DNA from: Globodera rostochiensis
Taxonomy: Eukaryota; Nematoda; Chromadorea; Rhabditida; Heteroderidae
DNA: 64,000 bases
Reading direction: 5' to 3'
Assembly: GCA_018350325.1 (NCBI GenBank)
Contig: JAEVLN010000007.1
Location: 4,287,607-4,351,606 of the forward strand
The notes beneath the pieces were generated by a model that saw only the letters and a list, made by a program, of their open reading frames with translations, was not told where the DNA came from and did not search any database. Positions 35,235-43,230 of this stretch are shown here, one piece after another; position 1 is the first letter of the stretch; each line of letters starts with the position of its first letter. A program made the position numbers and the translations under genes.

Positions 35235-35459
35235 CTATGTTAAATCTGATTCGATTTGTAATAAAATTGGGTCGGGATTGTGATTATGTTGCCGTGTAAC
35301 GGTAAATCCGCCATTATCATCGTAGCCCCACCCCGTACACCCATATTTAAAACACTCACACCGCCACCATGTTTTATATTTTGTTGACTTGTGTTTATAA
35401 TATCGATACCCATCACAAAATTTTCCTTTTACCTTTTTTATTGATTTTAAATGTACCAT
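35235..35459 (-). CDS. FLYWCH-type zinc finger protein
   Basis: A 74-residue protein from an ATG. It is almost entirely one FLYWCH domain: a GKFCDGYRYYKH strand, WWRCECFKYGC (the two zinc Cys), then a GWGYDD turn and QHNHNPD (the two zinc His). FLYWCH fingers are DNA-binding domains related to those of Mutator-type (WRKY-GCM1) transposases. They are common in nematodes and insects, including on transposon-borne and host-captured genes. The protein has no other domain and could act as a small regulator of the element. A TATATA motif (about 35,492-35,498) lies 33-40 bp upstream. It is between the Q-rich and helical genes, all in the same direction. Confidence 0.75.
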   Translation of the reverse strand: MVHLKSIKKVKGKFCDGYRYYKHKSTKYKTWWRCECFKYGCTGWGYDDNGGFTVTRQHNHNPDPILLQIESDLT

Positions 35460-35569
35460 TTTAGCATATTATCCCATAAAACACATGCCCCTATATACTT
35501 TTAGGTGAACTTTCATCCGATTTCACCCCTTTTCACCATTGGGTTTCACCTTTTCTCATATTTAGTTTT

Positions 35570-36382
35570 TTACCCTCTTTCAGCATCAAACTCGTCATAG
35601 ACCGGCGCCACACCGCTAGGTAGGGTAGGAACAACTGCCGGTCTTGTGCGTTTAAACCCCGTGGGGAGTCTTTCGTTGGGATTTGTAGGACGGCTTCCGG
35701 AATCCCGGACCCTGTCTGCCAATTCAGCTATACCGAGATCGGTTTGCGTATAGGCGTTTCGATAAGAGTCTCCAATCTCTTTTCGGTATTTTATGGCTTC
35801 TCCGAGAGCATTTTTGGCGGTATTTGCCAACTCTCTGCACATTATCAAATCTTTTCGATCTAGGCATTTTTCCATCTCGTTTTTAGCCGTCCCTATCTCG
35901 TATGCTTCGTCGTTTATTTTGTCTGCCAAACGGTGAATTTTTCGTACACCTTCAGCCAATCTCTCAAACCATAACTTAACTATTGTTTGGACCTTATTTG
36001 ATAGATCCAAAATGTTAGCATGAACTCGTCCCGCTTCTAAATGAAATTTTGTCATTTCCTGGAGAGCTCTTGACGCTTTTCCAATCAATTCTTCCGCCCG
36101 GTCCAGCATCACACACCTATCAATTTCCCGCCAAGCGGATTCGACCTTTTCGTTTTCTTCTTTAATTTTGTCGTAAACCCCATAAAGGTTCCAAAGTGAA
36201 TCGGAAAGTTTTAAAAACCACTCCTTTGCCAGCTCTGGCGCATTTGGCGCTTTAAGTTTAACATTTATCGCGCTGTTCAAAGCTCCACGTGCCGATGTTC
36301 TATATTCTTCTGCGTCCTTTGTAAATGCAACGGCTTCCCGCCACATAATCCCCGTCTCTTTTCTCGCTGATTCGATCAACAT
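35570..36382 (-). CDS. Helical protein with internal duplication
   Basis: A 270-residue frame from ATG to TAA without introns. Two repeats of about 67 residues can be aligned: residues 53-118 (KEWFLKLSDSLW to ALQEMTKFHLEAG) and 136-204 (KLWFERLAEGVR to ALGEAIKYRKEIG). Both have a WF...L start, a DKI motif, a conserved Cys and A-L...E at the end. Prediction by eye is a set of long alpha helices. The last 45 residues are P/R-rich and likely disordered. A TATAAAAG box is upstream. The function is not recognised. It does not resemble a double-jelly-roll capsid protein. Confidence 0.65.
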   Translation of the reverse strand: MLIESARKETGIMWREAVAFTKDAEEYRTSARGALNSAINVKLKAPNAPELAKEWFLKLSDSLWNLYGVYDKIKEENEKVESAWREIDRCVMLDRAEELIGKASRALQEMTKFHLEAGRVHANILDLSNKVQTIVKLWFERLAEGVRKIHRLADKINDEAYEIGTAKNEMEKCLDRKDLIMCRELANTAKNALGEAIKYRKEIGDSYRNAYTQTDLGIAELADRVRDSGSRPTNPNERLPTGFKRTRPAVVPTLPSGVAPVYDEFDAERG

Positions 36383-36422
36383 ATTGTCTTAAAAAATATT
36401 ATTTTTTTCTTTTTTGCCAGCT

Positions 36423-36430
36423 CTTTTATA
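36423..36430 (-). promoter_or_regulatory. TATA box of the 270-residue gene
   Basis: TATAAAAG on the minus strand, 41-48 bp before the ATG at 36,382. It matches in sequence and distance the box of the Q-rich gene. Confidence 0.55.
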
Positions 36431-36572
36431 GTTTTAAGATAGGTGTCGTTAAAACGATTAAACAAAAAAACACAAAAAAATGTAATAAAATTTATCGTTC
36501 AAACATTAAATATGGCACAAGGGGGGTTTAAATAAATATATCTTTCTTAGTTTCTTTATTTCTAAGAAATTT

Positions 36573-36917
36573 TCATAAAAGGTCGCCACTGCCTGTATCC
36601 CATTTGCTTTCTGCAGTAGGGTCCGGTCGAATAAGTCGAATTATGTAAAGAGCATGTCCCCATTCGCAACAACAATAATCGAATACAAACTCTATCCCAA
36701 CACTTGTCAAAGCTATTAATTTCGGCCCATAAAGAGGGGGACGTCTATAGACCGCAGGAAATGCTTCAATCGCGTGTGCACAGGTAATGCGAGCCCTTTC
36801 CAGCCCCCATTTTGAATAGGCGGCAGAGACATGAAAAGTCGTACGCGGAAGCTTAGTAACGGGCAGACAGTTGACAATTTCGAAGTGAAGTTCAGCGGGC
36901 ATAAATCGTCGCGACAT
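36573..36917 (-). CDS. Small protein with F-box-like start
   Basis: A 114-residue frame from ATG. Residues 6-19 (MPAELHFEIVNCLP) resemble the core of an F-box, which binds Skp1 in SCF ubiquitin ligases. The expected continuation of an F-box is weak here. The middle has a CCCEWGH cluster and a short hydrophobic strand (HALYIIRLI). No catalytic motif is convincing. The F-box reading is an inference from about 15 residues. It may equally be an unknown virus-like protein. Confidence 0.55.
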   Translation of the reverse strand: MSRRFMPAELHFEIVNCLPVTKLPRTTFHVSAAYSKWGLERARITCAHAIEAFPAVYRRPPLYGPKLIALTSVGIEFVFDYCCCEWGHALYIIRLIRPDPTAESKWDTGSGDLL

Positions 36918-37036
36918 CTCTCTCTATACGTTAAATTGATTATAAATGAAAATTATTAAATAAAAATTCGTTGCGACACGATTAAAATTAAAATTAATGC
37001 AAAATATTAACAAAATTTATTCAAAAAAACTTAAAA

Positions 37037-37495
37037 TTAAAATCCCTTAAAACCAGCTAAAAAATACGAACAACCCTTTTTTCCTCTAAACGCCTTAATT
37101 TTAGCCCCAATTTCTATATTGAGCACAACACCGACAAGTCGCTCAGCTTCAGACTAAAATATATTTTTTTGTAATTTTCTTGTTTTAAAAAATTACCCAT
37201 CCGATCCCCATTTTTTCCAATTTCTCGCTTCCAAAAAAGGCCACATTTTCCAACCTGCCCGTTTCATCCGCCAACGCCAGCTTTAAATACAAAAAATTTT
37301 CCTTGTCTTCCGGACACTGGCACTTGCCCTTGCGGCAAAAAACGCATCCCTTAAATTATAAATTTGTAATTATATAGAAATATTTTTTACCAAATACTCG
37401 CAGTATTCGAGTCGTTCAATTTTTGCTCGCAATACAAAGTAGCTGTTGACATCTTCCTTCAGCTCCGCGCTCTTAATCTCAAAAATTGTTGGCAT
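37037..37495 (-). CDS. RPA-like OB-fold / zinc-ribbon ssDNA-binding protein
   Basis: Three exons: 37,391-37,495; 37,197-37,349; 37,037-37,153. All splices are phase 0 with GT-AG ends and one stop, for 124 residues. No single open frame shows it. Residues about 31-47 hold a Cys cluster (YCEYL, GCVFCRKGKCQCP) like the zinc ribbon of RPA70 domain C. This is followed by an OB-fold strand pattern typical of that domain: LYLKLALADETGRL and ENVAFFGSEKL. RPA-type proteins coat single-stranded DNA during replication. A protein-primed polymerase makes long single strands by strand displacement, so this fits its neighbour. It could be a capture of a host RPA fragment. Confidence 0.7.
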
Positions 37496-37602
37496 TTTTT
37501 TCGTTATCTAAATTATGTTAAATGCCAATGCAAAATTAGCTTAAAATAACAACGGTTGTTTAAACATTTAAAATAAAACAAAAAAGCACACAATTAATTT
37601 AT

Positions 37603-38281
37603 TCAACACATTACAAAATTTTTTCTATATGAGTCGTGCAACATGACAAATGTGGTCATATCCGTTTTTGAGATCGCGCGGCAACATAGCTCAACAAGGG
37701 ACGGCACGCGAAATAAAATTAGTTTCCACAACCCGACGGTTTCTCTGAAAAATAAAATATTTATAAGATTTGTTTGTAAAATTTTACCTGTCGCATTTGT
37801 AGAAAAAAGCATTAATTATGGCCTCGACGGGTGAGATAAGAGACTCCTTTTCCCGGACTGCCGTCCGGACTTCAAAAGACGGAACTCGAACCAAAAAAAG
37901 AGAACTTCCATAGAAGCTGTTATAGGTCTGGCACCATGCTTCGCGAAAAAAATAAATAAAGTATTTCATATAGCCAAAAAATTCGACCTGTACAACGCCG
38001 TGCAGAAGCATTGTGTATCTACTTATTCGGTGCCGCTTAACACCACAACACAGCCGGACGTTTTTCTCGACCATGATAAAAGCAAAAAGGGTTATTCGCC
38101 CGCTTTCTAAAATAAATTCGGCAAAAGGGTGGCTGTAGTCTCTATGGACCACCACCCTATAATTGTTCCCTGTTTTCAACATAATTTCGGCTTCCTCCCT
38201 TGATCCCGCCCAAAAAAACGCCTCGTTTTCAAGCCCATTTTCAAAATAGTTTTGAAAAGAATACATTTTTCTGCGCCTCAA
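37603..38281 (-). CDS. Two-exon protein with BC-box-like C-terminus
   Basis: Exons 37,788-38,281 and 37,603-37,744 join in frame to 211 residues. The N-terminal 150 residues are mixed and aromatic-rich (ENGLENEAFFWAG, YMKYFIYFFREAW) and not recognised. Near the end, RVPSLVELCCRAI fits the BC-box pattern (S/T)LxxLCxxxI that SOCS-box proteins use to bind elongin C. The usual downstream Cul5 box is not evident. If the motif is real, the protein would recruit a cullin ubiquitin ligase, a known strategy of viruses. The family assignment is an inference from the motif only. Confidence 0.6.
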
Positions 38282-38364
38282 AACAAATTAAAAGAAAATA
38301 AACAAGATAAGCATGCCAAAAAAAACATTTAAGAAACAAAAATAAAAAAATAATACAAGTTTAT

Positions 38365-41300
38365 TCAGTAAAACCCAAAAGGCAAGACATTCAAATTGTC
38401 ATCAATTATTCCTTTCTTCTGTATGGGTCCATAATCCTTCGTGACGTCCTTTGAGAGTAGCCGGCTGTCCTTGTTAGGCCCAATCTTATCCTGATATCGA
38501 AATTGCTTCTTCTGCCCTTCCTTATACTCCAACACCATCCTCTTAAAGTCCTCATAAGTGAGCTCGTTGTTCATGTTCAATGTCATCCCACGTATTTTGG
38601 TCTTGTGCCAAACGAGCCCATCCGACTTTTGCCTCAATTTCAACGAGTACTGCTTCGGACCTTAAAAATAAAATAAAAAATTCAATTATTTTGATTATTA
38701 CCGGCAGCAACAAACTCCAAAATATCACAATCCGCATATTCCCGAGTCATCTCTCCCAAAAAATTTCCCTCTTTAAGCGGGCAATCTCCTCTCGGGTGCG
38801 TAAAAATTAACGAATCCGTATCACAATACAACAATTTACACCCTTTTCTTCTATAAACCTTTTCCATATATTCGTACAATTTTATTCTTGCCGCACTCGT
38901 AGTCCTTAACTAAAATATATTTGGGGGTTTTTTTTGAACTAACCATAAAGACAGAATTATATTCGACACGTTATGCTCCTTGATGAATTCTTCCTTCTTT
39001 TTGTAAATTACGCGAACCATACTTTCGTTTATCCGGGTCGGTTTAGCAAATTCTAAAGTATCATCATTTATAATCTCGTCCCATCTTTCTTCATTGTTGA
39101 CAAGCTCTGTTGTTGAAAGGGTATTCCGCATTGAAAACTTTCCCCATAAACTGTTCAGACCCAACTTTGCGATTAATCTCAACCCCGGGTTCTTCTTAAT
39201 ATTTTCCCGCTCCAAATAAATATCATATTTAGCCCTGTACATGTCGATGAACGCCTGTTTTTCTTTTTCCGTCTTCACATCTGATGCCCACCCGGAAGCT
39301 TCAATCTTTATCTTCAAAAACATCCTCACATACCCCTTGAACAGTTGACTGTCAAACTCCTCGAAATGATAAGCCCGATAAAACCAAACGACCCGGTAGC
39401 CCAGTTCCATTGCTTTCCTTAACTCAATTGACGTAAATGTCCCCATCAACGCCCTCTGACTCGCACGATGGTTGCATTTCTTTACATCCTTTGTCATAAT
39501 GAAGTCCTTTTTTTCTCTCCTAGCACAAACCCCGCATAACGGGAAAAGCAACATGTCATCAATGTGAAGGGCCAAAAGAGGATACATCAAATTCTTCGGC
39601 GGGATGACTTTTACTTTTAAGAGCCCGTCAAATGGAATATCGTCGGGCTGGGTCCACAAAACTTCGGCATTAACTTTTTTGATCTTTGGAATTCCAACGG
39701 GGTATGGGGTATTGTAGTTAACAAACGGGTAGAGTGAAATAATATCAAACATCGATATCTCAACATTTTTAGATGCCTCCGCAAAGAGACAAAAGGGCAT
39801 AGTCCTTCCCCCAGAGTACGCGTCCCTTGGATTGATCGGACCTTTGTCCGGTACGTTGTCAAAAAATCGCTTCATCTCTTTATTTTTCTTCAGTTGTTCC
39901 TTTACTTCGCATTCCCATAACTCGCAAAGGGTCATTTTACCGCATGCGTCTCTCAACTGCTCCATGCGTATCTCCGTCCGCCGGTAATTTTCCGCTGCAC
40001 ACAGCCCATTTGGCCCTATAGTCCACGGCAAAAAACATCTGGTACACCCGTGCCACGCACATCCTTGAAATTCGATTATTTTTTTCTGAGCCCCAATCAC
40101 GCAGTCAACTTTAAGTCCCCCAAATTCCAATTCTCCTCCATTGCACGCATGGCGAACTTTGACCCCATCTCTGCGGGCCAACCACTCAAAGTATCTGATA
40201 GCTATTTTGCTTTGATTTTCTGATCTTTCAAAACTGAAAAAAATTTTTTAAATTTCATGAGTTTTAAAAACAAACCCGCCCTCCGGAACAATTGGAATGT
40301 GCCGCTCTTTCAGAAACTTGGCCCTAAATATTTTCATAACTATGCTTGCGATTGTCACGCTGTCTTTGATAACGTCCATATCCTTTGTGATACCCAGAAA
40401 TAATTTTCGAAAATTTAACACCGAAGCCATCAAAATTTCAACATCATTCTCACAATACGCTTTAAGTTGATCTCCTAAAAAAATTTCGATTTGTTTGTGG
40501 TTCCCTAAAATTTTACCAAGTTCAAATTCCGTCTCATAATTATCGTTATACCATTTCTCAAAATTTGCATAATTTTCTTCCTTCATGTTTCCCGGGCCAT
40601 AATCTTCGAATGGGGGCAGATGTTTCAGCATTCTCCCGAAATTCTCGTTCTTATTAAAATTGTGCGGGAAGAATAACTTTGCTGGGGTGTCCAATTCCAG
40701 AGTTTTCGGCAAATCGGCTAGTTTGTTCTGACTCAAAAGCCAAAAATCCCTAAAATACACTTTACCGGCCTTAATCTGATAGATCTTTAAATCTCCCATC
40801 ATCAGCTCAGTCAGAATCCCCCTGTTGGTCAGCTCCCGCAGTACAAAATGGGAATCAAATCTTCCCCCATAGTGAGCAAAAGCAACGGTTTCGAAATTTT
40901 TGAAACCCATTATCCATCCGACAAATTCACTTAGAGGCTCTAGTCCTTCCGCCACCGACCACGTCATCATCTTTGGCCCTTCGTCACAAATTTCGCATTC
41001 TTTCTCTTCCCCACTGCAAACACTGCACGTGACCGCCGCAGAAACCAGATTTGGCTGATGTTCGCCCTTCACCTTCGTGGTCTCCAGATCGTACGCCACA
41101 ATCCGATACTGAGGGAGTTGTGCGCGGATTTTAATCTTTTTGATGAAACATTGGCGACCCCGGTGAAACACCAAACATTTTTTGCAGAATTTTTCCCCGC
41201 AAATATGTTTGAAACGGGTTTGATATGTTTCTCCGCATTTTCTACATTTGTTATACATTTTACATGCTTTCTTTTTATGCGCTTCAAAACATTCAGCATT

Positions 41301-41977
41301 GTAGAATTTTCTATCACACTCTTCACAATTAATCGGCTCATCGGCATATTTACACGGATAGCCAAAACCCATTCGACAACACTTCTTACACCGCTCCTTG
41401 CAATCTATTCGGTGTCTTTCTGCCCAGTCATATGTAACTTCGCAGCTCACACAGAAGTTGCGTACTTTGAAAAATTGAGTCACGGATTTCAGCCCATCCC
41501 AGTGGTCCTCGTCCATAATCACACAAACATTATGCTTTCTAACCCCATCCCCTTTGAAAATTGGTTTAAGCCCGATTCTCTGAAACAAACTCAATAATAC
41601 TTAACAGAGCTTTATTTCCTACCACGTCAAATGCTACAATCCGATACATCTGCGTATAAGTCCGGTCCCAGTAGGCCTGAACAACTTCAAGAGTCCCGAT
41701 CCCATAAGATTTTGCTTCCGTATTTATTTCCAGATTTTCCATCAATTTGAACGCCAATTCACTTTGTTTTACTCCTGTTTTTTCCAAATATCGGAATTTT
41801 TTTTCAGTAATTCCCTTATTGATTAATTGATAATTTCTTGCTAGCTCCAGTGCATAGAAAATGCCTAAACTAGTTTAGGATGATTTTTATTGTTTTGTTT
41901 TGCTCACTATGTTTCCCCGCGGGAGTGGTGATGCGACCTAGCTCCTTAATTTCGATGAACGGGTTAGAGCGAAACAT
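38365..41977 (-). CDS. polB: Protein-primed family-B DNA polymerase (Polinton type)
   Basis: Six exons: 41,908-41,977; 41,606-41,864; 40,276-41,577; 38,944-40,233; 38,702-38,904; 38,365-38,660. They sum to exactly 1,140 codons with the frame kept at every splice (1,139 residues). A Cys/His-rich region (about 150-255) precedes the 3'-5' exonuclease motifs: YDLETT (Asp about 273), GGRFDSHF (about 351) and YCENDVEI (about 488). Polymerase motif A is FDIISLYPF (about 707), motif B KLGLNSLWGK (about 900) and motif C YCDTDS (about 1,002). GPKQY follows in exon 6. Insertions before motif B fit the TPR regions of protein-primed enzymes. All catalytic residues are present. The intron between exons 2 and 3 is only about 28 bp and its acceptor is the least certain. 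The enzyme would replicate the element from a terminal protein. Confidence 0.9.
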
Positions 41978-42092
41978 TAAACTAAAGCTAAAACAATTAA
42001 ATGGTTATATTTTTTAAAGGTACATTTTTTTGCTTTAACTTTTTTCTTATAGAAAAACAAAAATAAACAAAATTTATTCAAAATAAAAAATT
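41978..42092. other. Spacer between polymerase and upstream gene
   Basis: 115 bp of AT-rich sequence before the polymerase ATG. No motif is recognised. The short spacing suggests closely packed viral-style genes. Confidence 0.5.
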
Positions 42093-42560
42093 TTATCCGC
42101 GAGTCGGCGAAGAATAGGTTGCAACAATGATGGAGAATCGCTCATTCATAAGATCCACTTCCCTATACGATTGTTGAATTTTTACAAATTCATTTAGAAC
42201 GACGTCCGGAGTTAGTTGAAACATTGGGCGGGCGGTGAGTATGATTGGGTCAGACAAAACATCGCAATAAATATTTACCGAGATTTTCTCAATTTTCCGC
42301 CCTGTCGTTTCCTTTTTTATGGCATCTTCCATTAATTTTTTAAAAATGATTTTCAGATTTTTTTCGGCATTTTCGTTTGGCATATTCTTGAAATAAAAGG
42401 TTGTGACGTGTTCATTAATACCGAATTTCTTATTTATGTTTATGTGGCTTTCCACTTCTTCGTAGTGTTTTTCAGCATCTGGAGACTTTTTGAAAAAATT
42501 GCGGGTGTTCCTAGCTCTTCGTTTCTCGGCGGGGACTTGTAGGAAATTTTTAGAAGGCAT
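42093..42560 (-). CDS. Small protein resembling the region that precedes PolB
   Basis: A 155-residue frame from ATG. The first 30 residues are basic (KRRARNTRNFFKK). The second half contains SDPIILTARPMFQLTPD, FVKIQQSYRE, ERFSIIVATY and a final SSPTRG. This order (a 'pI..R..LT' strand, a 'k.qqSy..' helix, a strand, and P-x-G) is what I recognise as the conserved block fused upstream of many protein-primed polymerase genes in Polintons and related elements. Here it stands as its own gene with its own stop, 115 bp from the polymerase. It may be the terminal protein or a polymerase partner. That function is an inference. Confidence 0.6.
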   Translation of the reverse strand: MPSKNFLQVPAEKRRARNTRNFFKKSPDAEKHYEEVESHININKKFGINEHVTTFYFKNMPNENAEKNLKIIFKKLMEDAIKKETTGRKIEKISVNIYCDVLSDPIILTARPMFQLTPDVVLNEFVKIQQSYREVDLMNERFSIIVATYSSPTRG

Positions 42561-42662
42561 TCTTAAATTGTCAAGAGGTTGGAAAATGTAAAAAAAATAT
42601 TTTGGGTTTTAATACCCAACAAAAAAAAGAATACAAAAAAAAAAAAAAAAACAATTTATTCA

Positions 42663-42839
42663 CTAATAATAAACGGTATGTCGTTGAAGTGTCGCTTCGG
42701 CATCTTCTTCATACTCGACAGTTTCGCAACGTTCAAACCAAAAGGCGCAAAGGATGAAAAGGGCTAGAAGAACAAGTAAAAAAGTGAGGACGAGTATCGC
42801 AAAGGCAAAACCGGCAAGAAAAATTAAAAAATCGGGCAT
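42663..42839 (-). CDS. 58-residue single-span membrane protein
   Basis: ATG at 42,839 to TAG at 42,663. Residues 2-36 are almost all hydrophobic (MPDFLIFLAGFAFAILV, LLVLLALFILCAF), one long or two tight transmembrane helices. A short acidic tail (ERCETVEYEEDAEATL) follows. It is too short for most gene finders. With the neighbouring 45-residue protein it forms a pair of tiny membrane proteins with a shared upstream motif. Small hydrophobic proteins are common in viruses as viroporins or envelope helpers, but nothing here proves such a role. Confidence 0.6.
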   Translation of the reverse strand: MPDFLIFLAGFAFAILVLTFLLVLLALFILCAFWFERCETVEYEEDAEATLQRHTVYY

Positions 42840-42877
42840 TTCCTAGAAATAAATAAAACCCCAAATTATAAGATTTA

Positions 42878-42900
42878 AATAACTTGGCTTGAAACCGAAA
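42878..42900 (-). promoter_or_regulatory. Shared upstream motif, copy 1
   Basis: AATAACTTGGCTTGAA then ACCGAA (as read on +), about 40-62 bp upstream of the 58-residue gene. The same motif with three changes is at 43,116-43,136, at the same distance from the next gene. Confidence 0.5.
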
Positions 42901-42934
42901 CAAAAGTAAAGAGCTCTAACCAAAAAAATTTTAT

Positions 42935-43072
42935 TCATTTTCTACGGCAAAACCATAAGACTGCTAGGAAGAAACAGCAAAAACAAAACAGGTAGAAAAT
43001 TCCCAAAATAATTGCTCCTTGAGTTTGTTCGAACTTTTCAGTTGCAAAAAATTCATGGTCGTTTAAATACAT
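42935..43072 (-). CDS. 45-residue single-span membrane protein
   Basis: ATG at 43,072 to TGA at 42,935. Residues 1-19 are polar (MYLNDHEFFATEKFEQTQG). Residues 20-41 form one transmembrane helix with a Cys/Phe-rich core (FYLFCFCCFFLAVLW). It ends in CRRK, giving a type I/III-like topology by the positive-inside rule. The Cys cluster could be palmitoylated. The function is unknown. Its start lies 44 bp from the shared motif. Confidence 0.6.
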   Translation of the reverse strand: MYLNDHEFFATEKFEQTQGAIILGIFYLFCFCCFFLAVLWFCRRK

Positions 43073-43115
43073 TTTAGTCTAAAATCTCTTACTTTGTTAG
43101 GGAAATAAAAATTCC

Positions 43116-43136
43116 AATAACTCGGATTAAACCGAA
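43116..43136 (-). promoter_or_regulatory. Shared upstream motif, copy 2
   Basis: AATAACTCGGATTAA then ACCGAA (as read on +), about 44-64 bp upstream of the 45-residue gene. See 42,878-42,900. Confidence 0.5.
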
Positions 43137-43230
43137 CCTCCAAAAAAAATGAAATTTCAACAAAAATTTTATGATCGCTTTGAACTGTCAAATCAGATCG
43201 AAAACTTGTGATTTCCGGCATCCCTTTTTC

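Noticed and set aside
35570..38281. Major capsid, packaging ATPase or adenain-like protease
   Set aside because: No Walker A motif, no His-Asp/Glu-Cys arrangement and no jelly-roll-like length or pattern could be recognised; distant folds cannot be excluded by eye.
41058..41597. 179-residue + strand frame
   Set aside because: It is antisense to polymerase exon 3, whose zinc-cluster and exonuclease motifs show the real strand.
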